A stretch of 64,000 bases of DNA from positions 1-64,000 of the forward strand of contig NZ_JAHDTF010000011.1 of assembly GCF_018531465.1 (NCBI RefSeq), written 5' to 3'. The notes under the pieces were generated by a model that had not been told where the DNA came from, searched no databases, and worked only from the letters and a program-made list of their open reading frames with translations. The position numbers and the translations under genes are program-made. The first letter of the stretch is position 1, and every line of letters starts with the position of its first letter. The DNA is from Sphaerisporangium fuscum (lineage in GTDB: Bacteria; Actinomycetota; Actinomycetes; Streptosporangiales; Streptosporangiaceae). Of this stretch, positions 8,097-15,798 are shown in pieces.

Positions 8097-8394
8097 CTAG
8101 GTGCCGGTTTCGGCGGCCTTCACCTCGGCATGCACGACGGCGAGGCTGACGCCGACACCGCGGGCGATTTCGCGCAGGGACTGGCCTTCGGCGCGGCGGG
8201 CGAGGATCGCGCGGCGCACCGGCTGGAGCGCGAACCCGAGCCTCATGTGCTGACCGCGCCGCTGCGCGACCTGCGCCCGGGCCGGGTATGAGCTCGCCGC
8301 CCAACCAGCGGGTCATCCGTAGGTGCGCGCCACCGGCGTAGGCCGCGCGTGCGGAGTCGGCGATGACGGCCAGGACTTTTTGCTGTTGAGTCAC
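8097..8394 (-). pseudogene. Fused remnants of mobile-element small proteins
   Basis: From a GTG at 8394 the minus strand encodes MTQQQKVLAVIADSARAAY and GGAHLRMTRWLGGELIPGPG. This closely matches the start of the intact protein at 12446-12775 but lacks its middle insert. Near 8290 the family pattern ends. Another frame then encodes a helix-turn-helix tail (RRAEGQSLREIARGVGVSL, stop at 8097) like those of recombinase or replication proteins. Nucleotide similarity to the 12.6-12.7 kb copy is obvious. This appears to be a deletion fusion left from a second copy of the same element. Confidence 0.55.
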
Positions 8395-8416
8395 ACACTT
8401 AAATAGCGAAGATTTA

Positions 8417-8474
8417 GGCCGACATCCCCTTAAGGTGCGAATCCAGGGGATTGCGCCTTAAGGGGATGTCGGCC
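8417..8474. repeat. Perfect 19-bp inverted repeat
   Basis: GGCCGACATCCCCTTAAGG at 8417-8435 is followed after 20 bases by its exact reverse complement at 8456-8474. It lies just downstream of the stop of the minus-strand secreted protein gene at 8577, so it may act as its terminator. The arm length and the internal CCTTAAGG palindrome are also compatible with a protein-binding or element-end site. Confidence 0.8.
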
Positions 8475-8576
8475 ATAAGGAGGAGTTCAGGTCGACTTGA
8501 CCGATCCGACGACTTGCCGATCCTGCCCGTTATTCCGCTTAATTTCGACCTGATACTTTACTGGGCTAGATCACCG

Positions 8577-8999
8577 CTACTTAGGTTTGGCAATCCAGGA
8601 GCTGCTCTCGCATTTCTGGACATCCGAAGCGTAGCGAACATCGGCCGTTGGGGTGACCCTATAGCTGGTCTCAACGTAACTGCACCACACCTGGTTCCCG
8701 GAGATGTTGTTGGAGGAAGTGTTTGCGGCGCAGGAAGTGGTGTTATTCCTGTTGCAGAGCCCAATGTCTCCGACGAAGCTGCCGTCTCTCTTGAGGCTGA
8801 CCCAGACTTCCAGCTCGTAGACGCTACCAGTGCAGGTGGCGCCCCCGTAGGCGGTCACCGAGGGCGACGAGTACGCCGGGGTGTTCGCATAGCCAGTACA
8901 GGTAGGCGCGGCGGCGGCTTGCGCGGAGGGGCCGATGACGATCGAGGCAGCCAGGGCGGTCATGGAGGCTGCAGCTAGTGCGAGACTTTTGATGCGCAT
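8577..8999 (-). CDS. Small secreted cysteine-rich protein
   Basis: A 140-residue exported protein. The start at 8999 (MRIKSLALAAAS) has AAGGAGTT 8 bases upstream; a further in-frame ATG at 9017 would place that ribosome site inside the gene. A signal peptide of about 28 residues ends SAQA before AAAPTC. The mature part has six cysteines (in PTCTG, ATCTG, LCNRN, TSCAA, VWCSY and QKCES), enough for three disulfides, and is rich in Thr, Ser, Asn and Tyr, as in small secreted beta-rich proteins. No enzyme motif is visible and I do not recognise the family. It is transcribed away from the SARP-type regulator gene at 9481, which may control it. Confidence 0.75.
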   Translation of the reverse strand: MRIKSLALAAASMTALAASIVIGPSAQAAAAPTCTGYANTPAYSSPSVTAYGGATCTGSVYELEVWVSLKRDGSFVGDIGLCNRNNTTSCAANTSSNNISGNQVWCSYVETSYRVTPTADVRYASDVQKCESSSWIAKPK

Positions 9000-9480
9000 A
9001 GCGGAGAACTCCTTCACTCTTTATGAACTTGCGAGTGAATTCCTGTCTATGGCAGATGGCTTTTGCGGATGTCCCACTCAGAAAGAGTCGGTAGGCACGG
9101 TCCAGCCACGCCCAGGATTAACGAATCCGGAGGGATGAGGTACAGCGAGGTCGACGCGGTGATGTCGAGCAGATTGACCGCGATCACCGTAGATCGACGG
9201 AGAGACCAGCGATCGCCGAATGAGCGGATTTGCGCATCTGATACTCCTTTCGCGGCAGAGAATGTATTACTGATTCGGGTCCTGCTCAACGTAGCGATAG
9301 ACGTTACACTCACGCTCTAACGTCGATACACCGCGCAAGTCGGCTAGATGTGAGAGGGAAATTCATAGCTGATGGCGCGCCGGTTACTGGCCCGCGTCTC
9401 CTCTGACACGCTCACATCGAAGACCTTTCACCACAGTCGAGGCGGTTACGCTGGTCTTCTTCGGGAGAGGAGAGCGTGGA
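9000..9480. other. Intergenic region between secreted protein and SARP gene
   Basis: About 480 bases of lower-GC DNA separate the two divergent genes and should hold both promoters. An 8-bp inverted repeat GATGTGAG (9348-9355) and CTCACATC (9411-9418) brackets 55 bases upstream of the regulator and may be an operator. A possible very small ORF at 9184-9237 is listed separately. No other convincing gene was seen on either strand. Confidence 0.5.
9184..9237 (-). CDS. Candidate 17-residue ORF with strong ribosome site
   Basis: An ATG at 9237 lies 6 bases after AAAGGAG and opens MRKSAHSAIAGLSVDLR before a TGA at 9184. A one-base shift near the stop would extend it by about 45 further residues (ending WDIRKSHLP at 9047), so this may be the start of a decayed small secreted protein rather than a real micro-ORF. 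It lies upstream of the secreted protein on the same strand and could be a leader. Confidence 0.25.
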   Translation of the reverse strand: MRKSAHSAIAGLSVDLR

Positions 9481-12312
9481 TTGCAGTTCCGCCTGCTTGG
9501 GCCGTTAGGTGTGACCATCGCCGACGGCAGCGAGGTAAAAATCGGCCGCCCGAAACTGCGTCTCCTGCTTGCCACTCTTTTGGCCAGGGCCAATACGCTG
9601 GTTTCGGTAGAGAGTCTGATGGACGGCTTGTGGGGCGCCCACCCGCCGGAGTCGGCCGTGTCGAATCTGCGGACGTATACATGGTCGCTGCGCCGTCTGC
9701 TGTCACCGGCGGACCCGGCGATGGCGCCGATCACCACCGATCCCCGCGGGTACGTGATCGACGTACAGCCGGAGTGCCTGGACATGCTGACGTTCGAGCG
9801 GCTGGTCGCCGACAGCGTCGGCGACCGTCGGCGGGGAGATCTGCGAGCGGCGGCGGGCCGGCTGGAAGAGGCGTTGGGCCTGTGGCGGGGGTCGGCGTTG
9901 GAAAACGTTCCGCTCACGGGCGCTGTGCTCGTCGCCACCTCGCAGCGGCTGGAAGAACAGCGGCTGGCGGCGGTGGAGGAGCTTTTCGACGCGCGGCTCG
10001 CCCTGGGGCGGCACACCGAGGTCGTCGGAGAGCTGCAGAGCCTGATTGTCCAGCACCCCTTGCGGGAGCGGATGTGGGGGCAGTTGATGCTCGCGCTCTA
10101 TCAGGACGGCCGACAGGCGGACGCGCTCGCCGCCTACCAGCGTCTGCGTGACAGGTTGGTCGAGGAGATCGGCATCGAGCCGAGTGCTCCGCTGCAGACT
10201 CTGCAGAGCCGGATTCTCCGGTCGGACCCGGCACTGACCCCGTCGGCCGGCGTCGTCATCGCCCAGGCTCAGGTGGAGGTTGCCGTCAGCCCACGGCAGC
10301 TACCGCTGGACGTCGCCACGTTCGTCGGCCGCGAGGGCGAGCTCGCCATGCTGGGCGAAGTGCTGGAAGCAGCCCAGAAAGCCGGCACAGGTCCCATGGT
10401 GGTCATTCACGGCCCGCCCGGTGCGGGTAAGTCGGCGCTGGCGGTGCGGGCCGCGCACCTTTGTTCCGCCCGCTTCCCCGATGGACAGTTGTATGTGAAC
10501 CTGCGCGGTGCGACGTCCGACATGGAGCCGCTCACGCCCTGCGAGGTGCTGGGCCGGTTCCTGCGCGCGCTTGGCGTCGCGTCCGCCGACGTGCCGTCCG
10601 ATGTCGAGGAAGCGGCAGCGGTGTTCCGCAGCCTGGTGGCCGACCGGCGGATGGTGATCGTGCTGGACAACGCCGCGAGCGCGGCACAGGTACGTCCCCT
10701 GCTGCCGGCTGCGTCCGGCACGGCCGTGCTCCTCACCAGTCGCACGGGCCTGACCACCCTGAACGGCGTCGCTCATCTCCACCTGAACCCGCTCACTCCG
10801 GACGCCTCCCGGGCGATGCTCGCCCACCTCATTGGAGACACCCGGGCGGTGGCCGACCCGTCGGCCACCGCCCGCCTGGCCGCGCTGTGCGACCACCTGC
10901 CCCTGGCACTGCACGTCGCCGCCTCCCGGCTCAAGACTCGGCCGAACTGGAGCATCCAGCACTTGGTGGACCGCCTGGCAGACGAGCGGCACCGGCTCAC
11001 CGAACTCGCCGCCGGCGACCTCGCCGTCCGCAGCAGCCTCGCGTTGAGTCACACCGTCCTGCATCGCAGCCAGGATCCCAGTGACCAGGCGGCCGCGCGA
11101 GCGCTGCGCGCGATCGGGCTGACGCCGGTCACCGACCTCGACGCCACCGTCGTGGCGTCGCTGACCGGCACCCCGGCGATCGAGGCCGAGCGGATGATCG
11201 AGCGTCTGCTGGACGCTCACCTGGTCGAGCCGACAGGACCCGACCGCTACCACATGCACGACCTGATCCGGCTGTTCAGCCACGAACTGGCCACCGAGAT
11301 GATTCCTGCGAGCGAGGCCACCGCTGCGATCACCCGGCTGCTCGGTCACTACCTCGCCACCGTCCGCACCGCGACCCACCTGGTCTACCCGGGCCGCACC
11401 CACTTCCCCGTCCCGGACGTGCCCGCGACGCCGCACCGGTTCACGGGCTCGGAGGAGGCCCACCGCTGGCTGGAGGCGGAGCGGAGCAACATCATGGCTG
11501 TCGTCCGGCAGTCATGGCACGGCCCGGACGAGCATGCCCGCCTCGGTCTCGGGCTGACCCTGGCGTTGCACTGGTTCTTCAACGTCGACGGCTACTTCTA
11601 CGACAACGTCGAACTCCACCAGCAGGCCATCCCGCTGACCAGGCGGCTGGGTGACCGGCGTTCGGAGGCCTACGCCAACGGCAGCATCAGCCTCGCGCTC
11701 AGGGAAATCGGGCGTCTGGAAGAGGCCGAAGCGCACCAGGTGACGGAGCTGTCCATCTGCCGGGAGATCGCCGACCGGTTCGGCGAGCAACGCGCGCTGG
11801 GCAACCTCGGCTACACCTATCTGATACAGAACCGCCCGCAGGAGGCGATCGCGTGCTTCGAGCAGCAGAAGGCGGTGGCCGGGCAGATTGGCGCCGTCGT
11901 CGGCGAGGTGTTCGCCATCAGAGCCATGGGCTGGGCGCACCATGAGCTCGGCCAGTACGACGAAGCCATCCGCTGCACCCAAGAAGGCTTGGCCTGGTAT
12001 GACGAGACCGGCGACGACTACAACGCGTGCACCGCGCTGGAGCGGCTCGGCATGATCTACACCGACCTCGGCCGTCTGGAGGAGGCGGTGGATCTGCTGG
12101 AGCGAAGCGTCGAACGCGCGCGCCAGGCCCGCTTCCGGAGGACCGAAGCAGACGCTCTCGCCAACCTGGCCCGCGCGTGGCGCCTGCTCGGCGCGACCGA
12201 AAAGGCGACGAAGTGCGCCGAGGAGGCGATGGCGATCACCACCAGGCTCGGTGCGACCCGCGCGGGCGCAGCCGCCGCCACCGAATACGCGGCCGCGAAG
12301 GAATCGAGGTGA
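9481..12312 (+). CDS. SARP/AfsR-type transcriptional regulator
   Basis: A 943-residue regulator of the kind that activates antibiotic or morphogenetic genes. Residues 1-95 form an OmpR-like winged helix (FRLLGPLGVTIADGSEV, KLRLLLATLLARAN). Residues 100-245 form the BTAD helical domain ending RDRLVEEIGIEPSAPLQTLQ. About 265-560 is a STAND/NB-ARC ATPase with Walker A HGPPGAGKSALAV and Walker B VIVLDN. The C-terminal third contains tetratricopeptide repeats (for example YTYLIQNRPQEAIACFEQQ). The start is TTG at 9481 with GGGAGAGGAG upstream; the nearby GTG at 9476 is out of frame. It is divergent from the secreted protein gene. Size and domain order match AfsR without truncation. Confidence 0.92.
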   Translation: MQFRLLGPLGVTIADGSEVKIGRPKLRLLLATLLARANTLVSVESLMDGLWGAHPPESAVSNLRTYTWSLRRLLSPADPAMAPITTDPRGYVIDVQPECLDMLTFERLVADSVGDRRRGDLRAAAGRLEEALGLWRGSALENVPLTGAVLVATSQRLEEQRLAAVEELFDARLALGRHTEVVGELQSLIVQHPLRERMWGQLMLALYQDGRQADALAAYQRLRDRLVEEIGIEPSAPLQTLQSRILRSDPALTPSAGVVIAQAQVEVAVSPRQLPLDVATFVGREGELAMLGEVLEAAQKAGTGPMVVIHGPPGAGKSALAVRAAHLCSARFPDGQLYVNLRGATSDMEPLTPCEVLGRFLRALGVASADVPSDVEEAAAVFRSLVADRRMVIVLDNAASAAQVRPLLPAASGTAVLLTSRTGLTTLNGVAHLHLNPLTPDASRAMLAHLIGDTRAVADPSATARLAALCDHLPLALHVAASRLKTRPNWSIQHLVDRLADERHRLTELAAGDLAVRSSLALSHTVLHRSQDPSDQAAARALRAIGLTPVTDLDATVVASLTGTPAIEAERMIERLLDAHLVEPTGPDRYHMHDLIRLFSHELATEMIPASEATAAITRLLGHYLATVRTATHLVYPGRTHFPVPDVPATPHRFTGSEEAHRWLEAERSNIMAVVRQSWHGPDEHARLGLGLTLALHWFFNVDGYFYDNVELHQQAIPLTRRLGDRRSEAYANGSISLALREIGRLEEAEAHQVTELSICREIADRFGEQRALGNLGYTYLIQNRPQEAIACFEQQKAVAGQIGAVVGEVFAIRAMGWAHHELGQYDEAIRCTQEGLAWYDETGDDYNACTALERLGMIYTDLGRLEEAVDLLERSVERARQARFRRTEADALANLARAWRLLGATEKATKCAEEAMAITTRLGATRAGAAAATEYAAAKESR

Positions 12313-12445
12313 TGGGCGACCGAGCGGCCTTTCGTTTCGGCTGTCGTACTGGGGTGGGCCAGGGCCTTCTTGCGAGATCGCACGTACATGGGCATCCCAA
12401 AAGCCGGGAGAGCCCGGTCTTCACGCAGCCGCCACGCCGCTATTG

Positions 12446-12775
12446 CTACCAGGCGGTGAGCTGCTCCGGCTCTGGCTCGTCGTCCGCGCCGGACAGGGCG
12501 AACAGCTCCATCTGGTCGGTGGGGGACTCGTCCCGGTGAAGCTTCAGGCAGCGCCGGCAGGTTACCTCGCCGCGGTCGGGATGGGCGGCGCCGGGGTCCC
12601 AGCCGCTGACGCCGACCATGCACGCCGGGCCGGGCATGAGCTGACCGCCCAGCCAGCGGGTCATCGCGACCTGATGGACGATTCCCGAGGAACGCACTCG
12701 CAGGTGTGCGCCGCCGGCGTAGGCCGCGCGGGCGGAGGCGGCGATGACGGCCAGGGCCTCGTGCACGCCGGTCAT
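12446..12775 (-). CDS. Mobile-element-associated small protein with CxxC
   Basis: A 109-residue protein beginning MTGVHEALAVIAASARAAY and containing GGAHLRV, MTRWLGGQLMPGP and EVTCRRCLKLH, where the CxxC could bind zinc together with a nearby His. Its ATG overlaps the TGA of the upstream HTH gene (ATGA), so the two are translationally coupled. A truncated relative lies at 8290-8394, on the other side of the SARP block. Pairs of this style are common in actinomycete integrative elements. The exact function is unknown. Confidence 0.6.
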   Translation of the reverse strand: MTGVHEALAVIAASARAAYAGGAHLRVRSSGIVHQVAMTRWLGGQLMPGPACMVGVSGWDPGAAHPDRGEVTCRRCLKLHRDESPTDQMELFALSGADDEPEPEQLTAW

Positions 12776-13227
12776 CGGGCCAGGTCACTCGGCGTGAGGC
12801 GCGCCGTCGCTGAGGCGCTTGCCCGGTCTACCGTGTCGAGGACCATCGCAATGTGCCAGCGCTCGCCGATGGCGCGCCTCTCGAAGAAGCCGGTGTCAGA
12901 GCTGTAGTCGATGTCTAGACCTTCACGGCACAGCCGAGCGGCCCACCTGAGCGCCGTGTTCAATTTCACCTCAAGGACGGCCTTGCCTTGCGCCACATTG
13001 CTCAGCACCCGCAGGTTGGTGGCAGGACCGGAGTGGCGGTGCTGTTTGGCCAGAGTCCATGGCAAGAAGTCCTTATGGCTCAGGCTCTTCTTCTGGAGGC
13101 CGATCCGTTCTACGGCCTGCTGCACACCACTGATGCTGACGTCGAAGTGCCCGGCGATCTCCCGGTAGGGCCTTCCCGCCTCCACCATGCGGCGCAGTTC
13201 CAACGGCTCGATCTTCAAGTTGGCCAC
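12772..13227 (-). CDS. Helix-turn-helix protein of an integrative element
   Basis: A 151-residue protein. I place the start at the GTG at 13227 because GAAGGAG lies about 10 bases upstream and family-like sequence begins there (MANLKIEPLELRRMVEAGRP). The helix-turn-helix is YREIAGHFDVSISGVQQAVE, followed by a domain with WTLAKQHRHSG, RVLSNVAQGKAV and LNTALRWAARLCREG. It is coupled to the CxxC protein gene by a 4-base ATGA overlap. The combination of an AsiA-like HTH with a downstream half resembling a host-interaction domain is typical of element regulators; the target is unknown. Confidence 0.6.
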   Translation of the reverse strand: MANLKIEPLELRRMVEAGRPYREIAGHFDVSISGVQQAVERIGLQKKSLSHKDFLPWTLAKQHRHSGPATNLRVLSNVAQGKAVLEVKLNTALRWAARLCREGLDIDYSSDTGFFERRAIGERWHIAMVLDTVDRASASATARLTPSDLAR

Positions 13228-13357
13228 GATTGTGTAGTGCTCCTTCGGCAACGGCCCTACAGTCTGGTCGACGTTGAGGCCGAGACGGAACCGATTGCAG
13301 GGCGCGCTCCGGTGGTCGCGGTGGGGCGGCCGCGCAAGGCTGGGGTGTCGCCGGTCA

Positions 13358-13448
13358 TCAGGCGCCGCCGCCGAGGATGGCGGCCATGCGGTAGGCGGCG
13401 TGAGAGTCGAGTTTGCGGCGGCCGCGGTTGTAGCGCTGGGTGGTGTTA
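13358..13448 (-). pseudogene. Tyrosine integrase, extreme C-terminal remnant
   Basis: The minus strand encodes NTTQRYNRGRRKLDSHAAYR followed by MAAILGGGA and a TGA at 13358. The pattern TT.RY.R.R..LD..A.Y..A..L is the hallmark end of phage-type tyrosine recombinases and includes the catalytic Tyr in QRYN. Everything upstream is replaced by the end of the TetR gene, whose TAA at 13446 abuts it. It marks a deletion endpoint of an integrated element. Confidence 0.6.
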
Positions 13449-14069
13449 CGCGGGGCGGCACAGGGCGTGCTCGGCGGCGTCGGCCAGCAGGGTGGCGACG
13501 GTGTCGGCGGGCAGTGATCGTCTGGTGAACAGTAGGTCGAAGGCGTCGAAGCTGGTGTGGAGCCATAGCAGGTGAGCAGTCTGCTCGATGGTGACCTCGT
13601 CGCGGAGCGCGCCTTGGTCGTGGAGTCGCTGGGCTAGGTCGTTCATGCCCTGGGCGCGGCCGTCTTCCAGGCGGCGGATGCTGTCGCCGACGGCGTCAGC
13701 GTCGATTTGCGCCATGGAGAACAGGGCGCGTAGCACGTCGCGGTGCGCGGCGTACATGTGCACGTTGCCGGTGATCCCGTCGCGGAGCCCGCGCCGGGCG
13801 TCGGGTTGCAGGACGGCGGCGACCATGTCGGTGAAGCCGCCGCGGTGGAGCAGGTCCATACCGAGCGCATCGAACAGGCCCGCGCGTGATCCGAAGACGG
13901 TGTAGATCGTCGAGCGGGACACCTCCGCGAGCTTGGCGACCTTGTCCATGCTGACCTGCTCGGAGGGTGCCTCGACGAGGCGCTGGTAGACGGCGTCCAG
14001 GATGCGCCGCCGGGTCTGGTCGGCGGCCTTGGCCCGCAGCCGCTGCTCGTACTTACGGGTGACAGGCAT
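13446..14069 (-). CDS. TetR-family transcriptional regulator
   Basis: A 207-residue repressor with the N-terminal helix-turn-helix at about 20-65 (TRRRILDAVYQRLVEAPSEQ, VAKLAEVSRSTIYTVFGSRA) and a helical ligand domain ending ALCRPA. It is transcribed away from the ABM-like enzyme and FMN reductase genes. The spacer between them contains three regularly spaced palindromic sites (14093-14143), so it probably represses both directions in response to a quinone or drug-like ligand. Its stop lies exactly on an integrase remnant, so its last residues could be altered by that junction. Confidence 0.88.
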   Translation of the reverse strand: MPVTRKYEQRLRAKAADQTRRRILDAVYQRLVEAPSEQVSMDKVAKLAEVSRSTIYTVFGSRAGLFDALGMDLLHRGGFTDMVAAVLQPDARRGLRDGITGNVHMYAAHRDVLRALFSMAQIDADAVGDSIRRLEDGRAQGMNDLAQRLHDQGALRDEVTIEQTAHLLWLHTSFDAFDLLFTRRSLPADTVATLLADAAEHALCRPA

Positions 14070-14092
14070 GCCATGACCCTACCGCTTCGCTT

Positions 14093-14143
14093 GACAGCAC
14101 GTCCGATGGAAGACAGCATGTCCGGCTAAAGACAGCTTGTCTG
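14093..14143. promoter_or_regulatory. Three phased TetR-type operator sites
   Basis: The motif GACAGCxxGTCxG starts at 14093, 14112 and 14131, exactly 19 bp apart (nearly two helical turns). The central copy contains the palindrome GACA-GCA-TGTC. They fill the spacer between the TetR gene start at 14069 and the divergent enzyme start at 14183. Tandem phased sites suggest cooperative binding of two or three dimers. Confidence 0.65.
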
Positions 14144-14182
14144 ACGAAATTGGCCTGTACCGCCGTGCCACCGGGAGCCCGC

Positions 14183-14482
14183 ATGCGCGTGATGATCCGC
14201 TACACCGTTCAACCGGAACTGGTCGACCACAGCATCGAGCTGCTGCGACAGGTCTATGCGGACCTGGAGCGCAGCCGACCGCCACGGCTGCGCTATGAGA
14301 CCTTCCGCCTGGAGGGCACCTGCCAGTTCCTGGCCATCATCGAGTCCGACGGTGGCCCGGCCGAGGCCGCCCATCACCACTTGCCTTCCTTCCAGCGCTA
14401 CCGGGCCGCGCTGAACGGGATCTGCACCCAGCCGCCGACCGTGACCCACCTGGAACCGGCTGGGGCCTACCAGTCCCGGTGA
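14183..14482 (+). CDS. ABM-like small enzyme (putative quinol monooxygenase family)
   Basis: A 99-residue protein beginning MRVMIRYTVQPELVDHSIEL, in the size range and beta-alpha-beta style of dimeric ferredoxin-like (ABM) proteins. Family-like features are RYTVQPE near the start, RYETFRLEGTCQFLAIIES in the centre and HHHLPSFQRYR later. The ATG at 14183 was preferred over the upstream in-frame start at 14150 because GGGAGCC precedes it and similarity starts there. It is followed after 32 bases by an FMN reductase, so the pair could handle quinones or other electrophiles. The exact reaction is not shown by sequence. Confidence 0.6.
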   Translation: MRVMIRYTVQPELVDHSIELLRQVYADLERSRPPRLRYETFRLEGTCQFLAIIESDGGPAEAAHHHLPSFQRYRAALNGICTQPPTVTHLEPAGAYQSR

Positions 14483-14514
14483 GGCCGCTCCACCACTTCC
14501 CCAAGGAGACCCTG

Positions 14515-15132
14515 ATGATCCGCATCGCTCTCGTCGTCGGCAGCACCCGCCCCGGACGCCGCGGCACCGCCGCGGCCCGCTGGGCCCTTGACACGGCCGC
14601 CGCCTCCCCGGCCGTCGCCGGCGGCCGTGCCAGCATCGACATCCTGAATGTGGCCGACTTCGATCTGCCGCTGCTGGACGAACCGGTCCCGGCCGCCTTC
14701 GGCGCTTACGCCCAGTCCCATACTCGCCGCTGGTCCCAGGCGGTCGCGGCGTTCGACGCGTTCGTGTTCGTCACCCCCGAGTACAACCACTCCTTCCCCG
14801 CCGCGCTGAAGAACGCCCTGGACTATCTGTTTGCCGAATGGCAGCACAAGGTCGCCGGGTTCGTCGGCTACGGCACCAGCGGCGGAATTCGTGCGGTGGA
14901 GCAGCTACGTCAGGTCATGGGCGAGCTGAAGGTCGCCGATGTGCCCACCCAGGTCGCGCTGTCGATGTTCACTGACTTCACCTTCACCGATCCGACCGAC
15001 CCCACCGATCCGGGCACTTGCACTCCTGCCCCGCATCACGCCGAGACGCTGACCCGGATGCTGGAGGAGATCATCGCCTGGTCCGCAGCGCTGGTGCCGC
15101 TGCGTGCGGAAGCTCAGCCGGTGACCTCCTGA
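14515..15132 (+). CDS. NADPH-dependent FMN reductase (flavodoxin-like)
   Basis: A 205-residue quinone/FMN reductase. The phosphate-binding loop is VVGSTRPGRRGTAAARW near the N-terminus. The FMN-stacking segment is FVTPEYNHSFPAALKNALDY, diagnostic of the family, followed by VGYGTSGGIRAVEQLRQV. The start at 14515 has AAGGAGACC immediately upstream; the frame is open to 14479 without a better site. It is cotranscribed with the ABM-like gene under the TetR operators. Such enzymes reduce azo, quinone or chromate compounds with NADPH. The proline-rich DPTDPTDPG loop is a local oddity. Confidence 0.88.
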   Translation: MIRIALVVGSTRPGRRGTAAARWALDTAAASPAVAGGRASIDILNVADFDLPLLDEPVPAAFGAYAQSHTRRWSQAVAAFDAFVFVTPEYNHSFPAALKNALDYLFAEWQHKVAGFVGYGTSGGIRAVEQLRQVMGELKVADVPTQVALSMFTDFTFTDPTDPTDPGTCTPAPHHAETLTRMLEEIIAWSAALVPLRAEAQPVTS

Positions 15133-15323
15133 GTCGCAGGTCGCAAGGTCGCCGCAGTGATGACGCGAGGCCATAGGACAAGCACGGGACCGTCGATACG
15201 GCCACGGCAGCGGCCGGGACTTCTCCAAATCGACTTAACCACCCATGGCCTGGCCGCCTGAAGACCTGCCGCTGTCGCGCCGCTGCGGTCCGAGTCGCGG
15301 CCGGTGGACTGAACCTGGCATGG

Positions 15324-15752
15324 GTGGAGGAGGATCGCGCGGTGCCCACCTCGACGCTGGCCGGCTTCTACGAACTGCCGCCTGCCTACCTCAACAAGCA
15401 GTTGCAGGCGCTGGTGCGAGCGGGGATCCTCGTCTCCTCGCCCGGGCCGCGGGGCGGCTTTCGGCTGGCGCGCGCCCCCGGAAAGATCACGGTGCTGGAC
15501 GTGGTGGCGGCGATCGAGGGTCCGCAGGAGGCGTTCGAGTGCGCCGAGATCCTCCGGCGGGGCCCCGGCGGCGTACCCGGGGTCGATTACCGGAAGACCT
15601 GCGTGATCTCCCAGACAATGCGCCAGGCGGAGCTGAGCTGGCGGCGGGAGCTGGCCGGGCGGACCCTCGCCGATCTCAAGTCGACGGTGGAGGAGCGCTT
15701 CCCCGCCGTTCCCGGGCAGACCCGCCACGGACTGACCAACACACTCACCTGA
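15324..15752 (+). CDS. Rrf2-family transcriptional regulator, N-terminus unclear
   Basis: The winged-helix Rrf2 pattern is clear from VPTSTLAGFYELPPAYLNKQ through LQALVRAGILVSSPGPRGGF and KITVLDVVAAIEGP. The C-terminal part has FECAEI and TCVISQTM but lacks the three-cysteine iron-sulphur cluster of IscR/NsrR. The first in-frame start, GTG at 15324, omits about 20 residues of the usual first helix. Just upstream in frame is GLNLAWV, which belongs to the family, but no initiation codon precedes it. Either translation starts at a non-standard codon or the 5' end is damaged. It probably controls the MFS and RidA genes downstream. Confidence 0.7.
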   Translation: MEEDRAVPTSTLAGFYELPPAYLNKQLQALVRAGILVSSPGPRGGFRLARAPGKITVLDVVAAIEGPQEAFECAEILRRGPGGVPGVDYRKTCVISQTMRQAELSWRRELAGRTLADLKSTVEERFPAVPGQTRHGLTNTLT

Positions 15753-15757
15753 AGACC

Positions 15758-15781
15758 GCCCTCTCCCCGGAGAGGGCTTTT
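15758..15781 (+). terminator. Rho-independent terminator
   Basis: An 8-bp perfect stem (GCCCTCTC, 15758-15765, with 15770-15777) with a 4-base loop is followed by four T residues. It lies 5 bases after the Rrf2 stop and 18 bases before the MFS start, so it may end or attenuate transcription between the two. Confidence 0.75.
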
Positions 15782-15798
15782 CACGGGAGAAATTCTGG

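Noticed and set aside
8451..8978. Plus-strand frame opposite the secreted protein gene
   Set aside because: It overlaps a better minus-strand gene with signal peptide and ribosome site.
9417..9443. TCGA repeats as SARP-binding heptamers
   Set aside because: The two copies are 20 bp apart rather than the 11 or 22 bp typical of SARP operators, and only two exist.
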